Shown: one piece after another, positions 24,407-32,662 of the stretch
Numbering within the stretch: position 1 is the stretch's first letter
Layout: the number at the start of each line of letters is the position of its first letter
Assembly: GCA_016794425.1 (NCBI GenBank)
Contig: JAEUHR010000045.1
Span: 1 to 52,239 of the forward strand
Length of the DNA stretch: 52,239 nt
Direction of reading: 5' to 3'
Origin: Planctomycetota bacterium
GTDB lineage: Bacteria > Planctomycetota > UBA1135 > UBA2386
Program-made: the position numbers and the translations under genes
The notes under the pieces: generated by a model
Database searches by the model: none
Seen by the model: the letters and a program-made list of their open reading frames with translations, nothing else
Told to the model about the DNA's origin: nothing

Positions 24407-27400
24407 ACGACGGGCCCGAGGAGTTGCGGCAGCTGCCGGGGCCTCGGGTCGCCTTCGTCGAGGCCTACGCCGGCGGCGAAGGCCGCACGCTGCACGTGCG
24501 CTGCCGCGAGCGCGGCGATCTGGTGCTGAAGGTGCTGCCGCCCGGCATCGAGCCGGCCGAGGCGTCGCTGCTGCTGGCGCTGCGCCACCCGGCGATCCCG
24601 GCCGTGCGCGAGGTCGGCCGACTGCCGGACGGCCGCGCGTTCGTGCTGCGCGACCATGTCGCCGGCGAGCCGCTGGCGCGCCTGCCGGCCGACGCCGCCG
24701 CGCTGCAGGACGTGCTGCAGCAGCTGCTCGAAGTGCTGTCGTTCGTGCACCTGCGCGCCGTGCTGCACCTCGACCTGAAGCCGGCGAACCTGCTGCGCGA
24801 CCCGCACGGCCGCGTGCACCTGCTCGACTTCGGCCTCGGCACCCGCCGCGGCGCGCGCGGCAGCGGTGGCACACCGTTCTTCGCGGCGCCCGAACTGCTG
24901 CTCGGCGGCGTGCCCGACGCGCGCGCCGACCTGTTCTCGGTCGGCGCGATGGTTGCGCAGACGCTGTGGCCCGGCAGTGGTCCACCGCTCGGCCGGTTCG
25001 TGGCGATGTTCCCGCGCGCCGACTTCTTCGCCGCCGGCGACCTCGACCCACTGGCGCTGCCGGCACGGTTCCGCGACTTCGTGGTGCGTTGCGTGTCGCG
25101 GCGGCCCAACCGCCGCTTCCCCGATGCACAGGCTGCGCTCGAGTTCCTGTGCGGCAGCAGCGGCCGCGCGTCCACCGAAGTGCTGGCACCGGATCCCGCG
25201 CTGCTCTACGCCGACGTGGTCGCGGCGGCCGGCAGCGGCACCGGCGACCTGCGGCTGCACGGGGCCGACGCCGCCGACCGACGCGCCGTGGCGCTGCACC
25301 TCGCGGCGACGCTGCCCGACACGACCGCGATCGAGGAGTCGGGCGACGCGGTGTTCGTGCGCCGTGGCGGACCGCCGGCGCGGCCGCTGGCGCTGCCGCC
25401 GCTCGACGCCGTGCGGCTGCAACCGCACGTCGAACGCTGCCTCGGGCTCGACGGCTCGGCCGCGGCCGCAGCCGCGGCGTGGCTGGCGCGGCACGGCGGC
25501 GCCGGCGCGGCGGCGGTGCGCGAGCGCATGCTGGCGCTGGTGCGCAGCGGCGAGCTGGTGCCATCGGGCAGCCGCTGGACCTGGCCGGCAGCCCGCAGCG
25601 GCCGGCTCGAGGATCCGGTCGCGGCACCGGCGACCGACCACACGCCGACGCCCGACGAAGTGCGCCTCGCGGCGCGCCGCGGCCGGCGCGAACACGCGAT
25701 CGCGCACTGGCAGCGCGCCGCCGCCGCCGCGCCCGCGCGCGAAGCCGAGTTCCGTCGGGCGCTGGCCGAAGGCCTGCTCGACGGCGGCGAACCGGCGCAG
25801 GCACTGCCGTTCTGCGGCGACCTGCCGGCGCTGCGCGCGCAGGCGCTGCTCGACACCGGCCAGCTGGCGGCCGCTCGCGCCGAGCTGGCGCGCGCACCGG
25901 CCGGTGTCGCCGACACGCCGCGCGGCCGCCGCGTCGCCGGCCAGCTCGCGCTCGCCGCCGGCCACGTCGAGGAAGCGCGCCGGATCCTGCAGCACCCCGA
26001 TGCGTCGCCGCTCGAACGGCTGACGCTGGCCGCCGCGCTCGAGCAGGCCGGTGACCTCGACGCCAGTGAACGGCTCGTGCACGAAGTACTGCAGGCGACG
26101 CAGGACCAGCCGTTCGCGCAGGCGAGCGCGGCGACCGTGCTCGGCCACGTGCAGCGCCGGCGCGGCGATCTCGCCGCGGCGCGCAGCAGCTTCGAGCGTG
26201 CCGCCGACCTGATGTACCGGCTCGGCCACGTGCGCCACGTCGCGACCGCGCTGCTGAACCTCGGCGTGATCGAGAAGGACCTCGGCTTGCACGACGCGGC
26301 GATCGGGCACCTGCGTGAAGCCCGCACGCTGTTCGAACACGTCGGCGACCCCGGCTACGCCGCGCGCGCCACCGCGAGCCTCGGCATCGCCGCACTGGCG
26401 CGCGGCGCCGCGGCCGCGGCCGCGCCGTGGCTGCGCGACGCGGCACGCGCGCTCAGCGCGCTCGGCGACGCCTTCGGCGCGCAGATCGCGCAGGCGATGC
26501 TGGCCCGCGCCCACGCCGAACTCGGCCAGCGCGACGCCGCGACCGAGCTGCTGGCCCGACTCGCCGACACCGACAGCGACCGCGTGCGCCAGATCGCCGC
26601 CGAGGCGCGCGCGCGCCTCGACGCCCCCGCGACGGCCGTCCGCCCCGACCCTCCGACCATGCCCGAAACCCGTCCCGACGACCGGCGGACGCTGTTCCGC
26701 ACGTTCCTGGCCGTCAACCGCCAGCTCGCACAGGAGACCGACCTCGACAAGGCGCTGCGGCACCTGCTCGACGCCGCGACGACGCTGTGCGGCGGCCGGC
26801 TCGGCTACCTGCTGATCGCGCACGAGGACGGCATGCGCCGCGAGGTGCAGAGCGGCGGCGCCGGCCAGACCGGCCTCGCGTTCAGCCGTTCGCTGGCCCA
26901 CCGCGCGATGGAGCTGCAGCGCACGCTGACCGGTGCCGACGCGCTGGCCGACCGCGACCTGCAGGACATGCCGTCGATCCGCAACCTGCAGGTGCGCTCG
27001 GCGATCTGCGCGCCGTTCCGTTCTGCCGGCGGCGTGAGCGGCGCGATCTACGTCGAACACGGCACGCGCGCCGACGCGTTCGACGACGGCGACAAGGAAG
27101 CGCTCGAGGTGCTGGCCGACCAGGCCGCGATCGCCGTCGACCGCATGCGCCGCGAGGAGGCGCTGGCCGCGGAACTGTCGCAGAGCCGCCGCGAACTGGC
27201 GATCGTGCGCCGCACGGCGCGCCGCGACGGCACGCAGCTGCTCGGCGACAGCATGCCGATGCGCGACCTGCGCGCGCAGATCCACAAGCTCGCGCCGCTC
27301 GAGCTGCCGGTGCTGGTGCTCGGCGAGACCGGCTCCGGCAAGGAACTGGTCGCGCGCGCACTGCACGAGCAGAGCCCGCGCCGCCGCGCGCCGTTCGTCG

Positions 27401-28167
27401 CCGAGAACTGCTCGGCGCTGCCGCCCGAGCTGATGGACCGCGAACTGTTCGGCCACGTGCAGGGCGCATTCACCGGCGCCGACCGCGACCGGCAGGGTCT
27501 GCTCGAGCTGGCGAACGGCGGCACGCTGTTCCTCGACGAGGTCGGCGACATGCCGCCGGCGCTGCAGGCCAAACTGCTGCGTGCGCTGCAGGAACAGGTG
27601 ATCCGCCGCGTCGGCGGCACCGAGACGATCCAGCTCGACCTGCGTCTGGTCGCGGCGACGCACAAGGACCTGCGCGCGATGGTCGCCGGTGGCCAGTTCC
27701 GCGAGGACCTGTTCTTCCGGCTCGCCGCGGTCGAACTGCGCGTGCCGCCGCTGCGCGAACGCGGCCAGGACATCGTGCAGCTCGCCGAGCACTTCCTGCA
27801 GCGCCACGGCCAGACGCGCGGCCGCACGCTGCGGCTGTCCGGCGTCGCCCGCGCCGCGCTGCAGGACCACGCCTGGCCCGGCAACGTGCGCGAGCTCGAC
27901 CACCTGATGGCGCGCGCCGCGCTGTTGTGCGACGGCGACGAAGTCGTCGACCTGCAGCTGACGCCGGTGCGCGCGGTCGCCGGCAGCACGACCACCACGG
28001 CGCCGGCCCTGCCCGAGCAGATGTTGACGCTGAGGGAGGCCGAACGGCGCGCGATCGTCGCGGCGATGCAGGCTTGCGGCGGCGACAAGGCCAAGACCGC
28101 CCGGGCGCTCGGCATCTCGCGCACCGCGCTCTACGACAAGCTGAAGCGCTACGAGCTCGGCGACTGA
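24403..28167 (+). CDS. Ser/Thr kinase - TPR - GAF - sigma-54 AAA+ activator - Fis HTH fusion
   Basis: 1254 residues. (a) Protein kinase, about 15-265: ATP Lys43 (DLVLKVLPP), catalytic Asp124 (LHLDLKPANLL), Asp142 of DFG, FFAAPELL; all key residues present. (b) About 270-430: a region like the ATPase/winged-helix segment of kinase-STAND proteins but without a P-loop. (c) TPR-like helices about 430-745. (d) GAF domain about 765-920 (LCGGRLGYLLIAHEDG). (e) Sigma-54 AAA+ domain about 945-1175: Walker A GETGSGKE, GAFTGA at about 1021, Walker B GGTLFLDEVGDM, HAWPGNVRELDHLM. (f) Fis-type helix-turn-helix about 1205-1254 (KTARALGISRTALYDKLKRY). It should phosphorylate partners or itself and activate sigma-54 promoters. 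Start fixed by the ATGA overlap with the lipoprotein gene. Confidence 0.93.
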   Translation: MNDGPEELRQLPGPRVAFVEAYAGGEGRTLHVRCRERGDLVLKVLPPGIEPAEASLLLALRHPAIPAVREVGRLPDGRAFVLRDHVAGEPLARLPADAAALQDVLQQLLEVLSFVHLRAVLHLDLKPANLLRDPHGRVHLLDFGLGTRRGARGSGGTPFFAAPELLLGGVPDARADLFSVGAMVAQTLWPGSGPPLGRFVAMFPRADFFAAGDLDPLALPARFRDFVVRCVSRRPNRRFPDAQAALEFLCGSSGRASTEVLAPDPALLYADVVAAAGSGTGDLRLHGADAADRRAVALHLAATLPDTTAIEESGDAVFVRRGGPPARPLALPPLDAVRLQPHVERCLGLDGSAAAAAAAWLARHGGAGAAAVRERMLALVRSGELVPSGSRWTWPAARSGRLEDPVAAPATDHTPTPDEVRLAARRGRREHAIAHWQRAAAAAPAREAEFRRALAEGLLDGGEPAQALPFCGDLPALRAQALLDTGQLAAARAELARAPAGVADTPRGRRVAGQLALAAGHVEEARRILQHPDASPLERLTLAAALEQAGDLDASERLVHEVLQATQDQPFAQASAATVLGHVQRRRGDLAAARSSFERAADLMYRLGHVRHVATALLNLGVIEKDLGLHDAAIGHLREARTLFEHVGDPGYAARATASLGIAALARGAAAAAAPWLRDAARALSALGDAFGAQIAQAMLARAHAELGQRDAATELLARLADTDSDRVRQIAAEARARLDAPATAVRPDPPTMPETRPDDRRTLFRTFLAVNRQLAQETDLDKALRHLLDAATTLCGGRLGYLLIAHEDGMRREVQSGGAGQTGLAFSRSLAHRAMELQRTLTGADALADRDLQDMPSIRNLQVRSAICAPFRSAGGVSGAIYVEHGTRADAFDDGDKEALEVLADQAAIAVDRMRREEALAAELSQSRRELAIVRRTARRDGTQLLGDSMPMRDLRAQIHKLAPLELPVLVLGETGSGKELVARALHEQSPRRRAPFVAENCSALPPELMDRELFGHVQGAFTGADRDRQGLLELANGGTLFLDEVGDMPPALQAKLLRALQEQVIRRVGGTETIQLDLRLVAATHKDLRAMVAGGQFREDLFFRLAAVELRVPPLRERGQDIVQLAEHFLQRHGQTRGRTLRLSGVARAALQDHAWPGNVRELDHLMARAALLCDGDEVVDLQLTPVRAVAGSTTTTAPALPEQMLTLREAERRAIVAAMQACGGDKAKTARALGISRTALYDKLKRYELGD

Positions 28168-28175
28168 CCGCGTTG

Positions 28176-28201
28176 CGGACACGAGGCGTCCACGGTGTCC
28201 G
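28176..28201 (+). terminator. hairpin after the kinase/activator gene
   Basis: 7-bp perfect inverted repeat, CGGACAC (28176-28182) and GTGTCCG (28195-28201), with a 12-nt loop, 9 bp after the stop. No T-run is present. The position favours a role in transcript termination, but it is weak evidence alone. Confidence 0.35.
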
Positions 28202-28333
28202 GAATCCGACCAGATCCGGCCGCGCCGCGGACCGGGCACGCCGCTTGTCTCCGACCGGGATCCGCCGGCCGGCAGCTGCGCCCGTACCACCGAGGTAATG
28301 CCGCCCCCCGGTCGGCTCCCCCGCGTAGGGGCC

Positions 28334-28362
28334 CTGTCCACGCGCCACCGCTTCTCTATCCT
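28334..28362 (+). promoter_or_regulatory. candidate promoter with very short leader
   Basis: CTGTCC (28334-28339), 17 bp, TATCCT (28357-28362), then 9 bp to the ATG at 28372. The -10 context (CTATCCTGCTC) closely matches those before efp and nuoA. Transcription would begin a few bases before the ATG or at it, leaving no room for a Shine-Dalgarno. Confidence 0.45.
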
Positions 28363-28371
28363 GCTCCGTCC

Positions 28372-30042
28372 ATGCACGCCGCCGCCCTGCTCTGCGCCCT
28401 GCTCGGCTCCACGGCCGTGCTGGCACAGACGATCACGTTCGCCGAAGGCAATCCGACGTCGCTGTCGATCGTCGCCGTGGCCGAGAGCGACCCGAACGGC
28501 GGCGACACGGTGTTGCTGCAGGACATCGAACTGCTGGACCTCGAACTGACCGGCCGCACGCTGGCGCAGGCCGCCGACCCGAGCCGCGCACGCCTGTTGA
28601 CGCTGCAGGGCATCGCGCGCGCCGAACTGCCGGGCGGCAGCCGCCTGTTCCGCTACCGCCGCGCCGCCGGCGCCTTCTGGGGATTCCTGCACATCGCCGC
28701 CGACGGCACGCCGCGCGTCGTGCTGGAGCGCGCCGGCAGCGGCCCGACCGGCAGCGGCGATCCGTTCTTCGACCGCATCGCGGTGTCGCCGGACGGGCTG
28801 TTCGCCGCGGTCGCGCGGCCCGCGGGGGGCGCCTGGCTGATCCGCCTCGATGGCACGGTGTTCCCGAGCACGGGCCGCGCCGACCGCCAGATCGCGTCGA
28901 ACAGCTTCGAGGTGCTGCCGCTGTCGCTGCTGGTCGGTTCGCAGTTCGTCGCCTGGCAGACCGAGAACCCGACGCAGGTGTGGCGCTGCAGCACCGCCGA
29001 CAGCTCAGTGCCGGCCGACGTGTCGCCGGCGCCGGTGCCCGGCTCGGACTTCAAGGACCAGATGGTGCTGTCGCGCGACGGCTCGACCTTGGTCTACCTC
29101 TACGGCCCGCAGAACCTGCAGCGGCTGTGGCTGGTCGGCACGACCGGTCCAGCGACGCTGCTGCCGCCGCCGCCCAGCAAGTACGAGGAACCCGGCTACC
29201 TGCCCGAAGACCCCGGCGAGCCGGCGATGCTGCTCAGCGACGACGGCGCGCGGCTGTTCTACGTCGACGCCGACGCGCGCGACGAGCTCTACCTGCTCGA
29301 CACCGCCGGCGGCCTGCCGACGCTGCCGATGACCGTCGACGCGGTGTTCCAACCGTACATCGGCGCGCACATCCTGCCGCGCTTCGCGGCCGGCAAGCTG
29401 ACGATCGCGATCGGCGATCCGGGCCAGATGGACTGGTTCCAGGCCGAACTGGCGCCGACCGGCGGCACTGTCGTGAACCTGACCGGCACCGGGTCGCTGT
29501 CGCAGCCGTTCCCGTCCGGCACCGTCGATCCGCTGCACGCGGTGGACGGCGGCAACTACCTGCTGGTCAGCGAACTCGGCAGCGGCGGCATGGTGCTGCG
29601 GCGCGTCGACCCGGCGACCGGTGCACAGGCCATCGTGCAGCAGGACCTGGTCGAAGCGCCCTCGGTCGGCACCGCGGCCAGCGGCACCGCCGACGTCGTC
29701 GTGCGCACACTCGCCGGTGACAACCTAGTGCACGGCCCGTCGGGCGTCACGCTGGCGACGCTGCCGCAGGGGCTGTTGCTGACGCCGCCGATCGCGGGCC
29801 CGGACTATCAGGCGACGTGGCTGCACCTCGACATCGGCTGGGGCGTCACGACCTACTACCTGCACGACGGCTCGCTGGTGTTCGGCCAGCTCGACTTCCA
29901 GCTGCAGCAGATCGCGCTGACCGCGCTCGGCGGCACGGTCGAACTCGGCTCGACGGTGCGCTACCTGGCGCCGGCAACCGCGGTCGTGCTGAACCGCCCC
30001 GCCGTGGCGCGGCGGCTGTGCCTGTCGGGCGTCGGCAACTGA
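28372..30042 (+). CDS. secreted beta-propeller-like protein, unknown function
   Basis: 556 residues. The ATG at 28372 starts a clean signal peptide, MHAAALLCALLGSTAVLAQ. The mature part contains repeated blade-like blocks with the TolB/WD40-like rhythm of D-G or D-D-G turns: RIAVSPDGLFAAVARPAGGA, MVLSRDGSTLVYLYG, MLLSDDGARLFYVDADARDE, DAVDGG-type loops later. This suggests a six- to eight-bladed propeller. No catalytic signature is visible and I do not recognise a named family. It stands alone: a hairpin separates it from the upstream gene and efp has its own promoter candidate 53 bp after the stop. Confidence 0.7.
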   Translation: MHAAALLCALLGSTAVLAQTITFAEGNPTSLSIVAVAESDPNGGDTVLLQDIELLDLELTGRTLAQAADPSRARLLTLQGIARAELPGGSRLFRYRRAAGAFWGFLHIAADGTPRVVLERAGSGPTGSGDPFFDRIAVSPDGLFAAVARPAGGAWLIRLDGTVFPSTGRADRQIASNSFEVLPLSLLVGSQFVAWQTENPTQVWRCSTADSSVPADVSPAPVPGSDFKDQMVLSRDGSTLVYLYGPQNLQRLWLVGTTGPATLLPPPPSKYEEPGYLPEDPGEPAMLLSDDGARLFYVDADARDELYLLDTAGGLPTLPMTVDAVFQPYIGAHILPRFAAGKLTIAIGDPGQMDWFQAELAPTGGTVVNLTGTGSLSQPFPSGTVDPLHAVDGGNYLLVSELGSGGMVLRRVDPATGAQAIVQQDLVEAPSVGTAASGTADVVVRTLAGDNLVHGPSGVTLATLPQGLLLTPPIAGPDYQATWLHLDIGWGVTTYYLHDGSLVFGQLDFQLQQIALTALGGTVELGSTVRYLAPATAVVLNRPAVARRLCLSGVGN

Positions 30043-30071
30043 GCCTGCGGGCGCCGGGCAGCCCGGCGGGG

Positions 30072-30100
30072 TTGGCCGCGGCGGCCCGGCTCGCTACCCT
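30072..30100 (+). promoter_or_regulatory. candidate efp promoter with very short leader
   Basis: TTGGCC (30072-30077), exactly 17 bp, TACCCT (30095-30100), then 9 bp to the efp ATG. The 15-mer around the -10, TCGCTACCCTGTTCG, differs at one base from that upstream of nuoA on the opposite strand 13 kb away. The spacing predicts a leader of at most a few nucleotides. Confidence 0.6.
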
Positions 30101-30109
30101 GTTCGCCCC

Positions 30110-30658
30110 ATGCAAGTCTCCGCGAACGAACTGCGTCCCGGCACCCTGGTCTCACACGAAGGCCGCATGTGCACCGTCGTGTGGTGGAACATCCTGCGCA
30201 ACGACCGCCGCGCGTTCGTGCAGATGCGCATCAAGGACCTGCAGAACGGCCGCGTCCAGGAACTGAAGGAGCACACCGACAGCAAGTGGGAAGTGCTCGA
30301 CAAGGAAGAGAAGGACCTGACGCACTCGTACCGCGACGGCCTCGACGAAGTGTTCTTCACCGAGACCGGTGACGAGGTGCGCTGCCCGGTCGCCGCCGCC
30401 GAAGACGCGCTGAAGTGGCCGGCCGAGAACTACAAGGGCTTCTTCGTCAGCGAGCAGCTGGTCGCGGTGTTCCCGCCGAAGCACTCGGTGCTGACGATCA
30501 CCGAGACCGCCCCGCCGATGCGCGGCGCCGGCAGCGGCACCAAGGAAGCGGTGCTCGAGAACGGCATGAAGGCGAAGGTCAACCTGCTCTGTGACGTCGG
30601 CGACAAGGTGCGCATCGACACCGAGACCGGCGAGTTCAAGGAACGCATCGCGAAGTAG
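30110..30658 (+). CDS. efp: elongation factor P, unusual tip residue
   Basis: 182 residues, three beta-barrel domains: KOW-like domain I (about 1-65), OB domain II (about 67-125) and C-terminal OB domain III ending with the family signature DTETGEFKERIAK. EF-P relieves ribosome stalling at polyproline. The domain I loop reads NILRNDRRAFVQMRIKDL. By ungapped alignment with E. coli (PGKGQAF) and Pseudomonas (GRNAAV) proteins, the modified Lys34/Arg32 is here Asp32, followed by two arginines. No modification enzyme gene (epmA/B, earP, ymfI) is in the window. The protein is otherwise complete, and the rhythm of domain III argues for EF-P rather than YeiP. Confidence 0.9.
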   Translation: MQVSANELRPGTLVSHEGRMCTVVWWNILRNDRRAFVQMRIKDLQNGRVQELKEHTDSKWEVLDKEEKDLTHSYRDGLDEVFFTETGDEVRCPVAAAEDALKWPAENYKGFFVSEQLVAVFPPKHSVLTITETAPPMRGAGSGTKEAVLENGMKAKVNLLCDVGDKVRIDTETGEFKERIAK

Positions 30659-30702
30659 CGCCGCGGCGCGCGCTCCCCCCGGTCGCACACGTACCGGTCG
30701 GG

Positions 30703-31710
30703 ATGTACGCGCCGCACGACCGGCTGTTCGAGTTCACGTTCCGCCATGCCGCCCACGCTGCGGGCTGGCTGCGGTCGGTGCTGCCGCGCGGGCTGGCGGC
30801 AACCGTCGACTGGACCGGGCTGGCGCCGATCCGCGAGCGCTTTCCCGGCGTGCGGGCTCGACCGCACCTCGTCGACGCCGCCTTCGTCGCGCCGCTGCGC
30901 AGCGGCGGCCGCACGCTCGACCTGCTGCTGCCGGTCGAACACAAGAGCTTCGGCGACCCTGGCCTGGCCCTGCAGCTGCTGCGCTACTCGGTGCACCTGC
31001 AACGCGCGCTGCAGTCCGAACCGGGACACCCACCACCGGTGCTGGCCGTGGTGCTGCGGCACGGGCCGACACCGGCGCGGCCAGCGCCAGGCACGGCGTT
31101 GCCGCCGGGGCTGCGCCCGTTCCAGCCGCGGCAGCGCATCGTCACGGACGACCTGACTGCCTGCAGCGAAGACGATCTCGCGCGCCGCGGCCTGTCGCCG
31201 CTCGCCGAGCTGACGCTGTTGTGCCTGCGCCACCTGCCGCACGCGGCTCCCGCCGGAGTGCCGGCCGCGTTCGAGCGTTGGCAGCACCTGCTGCGCGCCG
31301 TCGACGCAACGGCCGCGCCGCCGTTCGCGCCGCCACTGGGCGCCGACGCCATCGATGCGATCGGCTGGTATGCTCTGGCGGCCACGGATGTCGAGTCGCT
31401 GCAGCTCGCCGAGACCTTCGCCCGGATCCTCCACCGCGACCCACGATCCATCATGAGCACGCTCGAACGCACGTTCCAAGCCGGCGTCCGCAAGGGGCAC
31501 GAAGCCGGCAAGGCCGAAGGCAAGGCCGAAGGCACGAACGAGGGTCACGCCCATGCCCTGCTGCTGCAGCTCGCCCACCGCTTCGGTCCACTCGACGCCG
31601 CCGTGACGGCCCGGATCCGCGCCGGTTCGCGCGGCGAACTCGATCGCTGGACGCGCCGCGTGCTCGACGCCGCGACGATCGCCGGCGTGTTCGCCGAGGA
31701 CGCCACCTGA
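30703..31710 (+). CDS. Rpn family nuclease / transposase_31-like protein with DUF4351 tail
   Basis: 335 residues. The N-terminal domain begins YAPHDRLFEFTFRHAAHAAG and carries a PD-(D/E)xK-type core: Asp58 (HLVDAAF), then Glu79 and Lys81 in LLPVEHKSFGDPGLALQLLR. This is the layout of the RpnA-E recombination-promoting nucleases (YhgA-like). A Gly/Lys/Glu-rich hinge (GHEAGKAEGKAEGTNEGHAH) leads to a C-terminal DUF4351-like segment (LLLQLAHRFGPLDAAVTARI). Such proteins are divalent-metal DNA endonucleases that are often patchily distributed. It is 44 bp after efp and 41 bp before the hydrolase gene. Confidence 0.8.
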   Translation: MYAPHDRLFEFTFRHAAHAAGWLRSVLPRGLAATVDWTGLAPIRERFPGVRARPHLVDAAFVAPLRSGGRTLDLLLPVEHKSFGDPGLALQLLRYSVHLQRALQSEPGHPPPVLAVVLRHGPTPARPAPGTALPPGLRPFQPRQRIVTDDLTACSEDDLARRGLSPLAELTLLCLRHLPHAAPAGVPAAFERWQHLLRAVDATAAPPFAPPLGADAIDAIGWYALAATDVESLQLAETFARILHRDPRSIMSTLERTFQAGVRKGHEAGKAEGKAEGTNEGHAHALLLQLAHRFGPLDAAVTARIRAGSRGELDRWTRRVLDAATIAGVFAEDAT

Positions 31711-31751
31711 CCGCACCGGCACCGTCGGCACCCGCCGCGCGGACGACCGCC

Positions 31752-32633
31752 GTGCGACCGCGCCGCCGCGGGCGCCGCGCCGCCGCGCTGGCCGCCGCCC
31801 TGGTCGCCGGCTGGTGGCTCGCCGGCTTCGCCGCGGCGTGGACGATCACGATGCCGCATCCGGGCGCGATCCCGGCCTGGTCGGAACTCGACGGGCATCC
31901 GATCGAACCGGTGGCGACGACCACGCCCGACGGCACCGCGCTCGCCGGCTGGCTGGTCGCCGCCGGCGATCGCCGCACCGCGGTCGTGCTCGCCGCCGGC
32001 ATCCGCGGCAACCGGCTGGCGATGGTGCAGCGCGCGCGCTGGTACGTGGCCCGCGGCATCACGGCGCTGCTGGTCGACCTGCGCGGCACCGGCCAGAGCG
32101 ACGCGGTGCGCATCACGATGGGCTACGCCGAGGCCTTCGACCTGCTCGCGTGGCACGCGCTGCTGCAGGCTCGCGGCTACACCGCGATCGGCGCGCACGG
32201 CCAGTCACTCGGGGCGGCGGCAGTCGTGTTCACGGCCGAACGGCCGCTGCCGCCGCGCTGGGCGTTCGTCGTGCTCGAGGCCTGCTACCGCGACATCGAC
32301 GCGGCGCTGGCCGCGCGTCTGCCGTGGCTGCCGGCGTGGCTCGCGTGGACGGCGTGGCCGCTGCACACGTGCGCCGGCTGGCTGACCGGTGTCGCGCGCA
32401 GCGATCTGGTGCCGCTGCGCGCGATCGAGCGGCTGGCGGCGCCGACGCTACTGGCGTGCGGCAGCGACGACACCAAGGTCGGCCCGGACGCGACGGCGCG
32501 GTTGTTCGCCGCCAGCCCGGCCGTGCCGAAGCGCCGCGTCGACGTGCCCGGCACCGGCCACACCGACCTCTGGCGTGCCGGCCCCACGCTGCCACGGGCC
32601 CTCGGTGCCTGGCTGACGGAACTCGGCCACTAG
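31752..32633 (+). CDS. alpha/beta hydrolase with N-terminal membrane anchor
   Basis: 293 residues from a GTG at 31752. The frame has no ATG before the hydrophobic helix (RRAAALAAALVAGWWLAGFAAAW), so a GTG start is the reasonable choice. The hydrolase domain has an oxyanion-side motif (VVLAAGIRGNRLAMV), a nucleophile elbow AHGQSLGAAA (Ser in GQSLG), acid in ACGSDDTKVGP and His in GTGHTDLW, a complete catalytic triad in the S33/YqiK-like lipase-esterase style. The substrate is unknown. It lies on the periplasmic side or the inner face of the membrane depending on anchor topology. It converges on nuoN with 29 bp between the stops. Confidence 0.8.
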   Translation: MRPRRRGRRAAALAAALVAGWWLAGFAAAWTITMPHPGAIPAWSELDGHPIEPVATTTPDGTALAGWLVAAGDRRTAVVLAAGIRGNRLAMVQRARWYVARGITALLVDLRGTGQSDAVRITMGYAEAFDLLAWHALLQARGYTAIGAHGQSLGAAAVVFTAERPLPPRWAFVVLEACYRDIDAALAARLPWLPAWLAWTAWPLHTCAGWLTGVARSDLVPLRAIERLAAPTLLACGSDDTKVGPDATARLFAASPAVPKRRVDVPGTGHTDLWRAGPTLPRALGAWLTELGH

Positions 32634-32662
32634 GGCCGCCGACGGCGCGGCGGCGCCGGCCG

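Noticed and set aside
24325..28692. 1455-codon minus-strand open frame over the kinase/activator gene
   Set aside because: Same antisense artefact; the plus-strand protein has kinase, GAF, AAA+ and Fis motifs in order.
32634..32662. GC-rich palindrome between the convergent hydrolase and nuoN genes as a bidirectional terminator
   Set aside because: Only short overlapping GC complementarity and no T-run on either side; expected by chance at this base composition.
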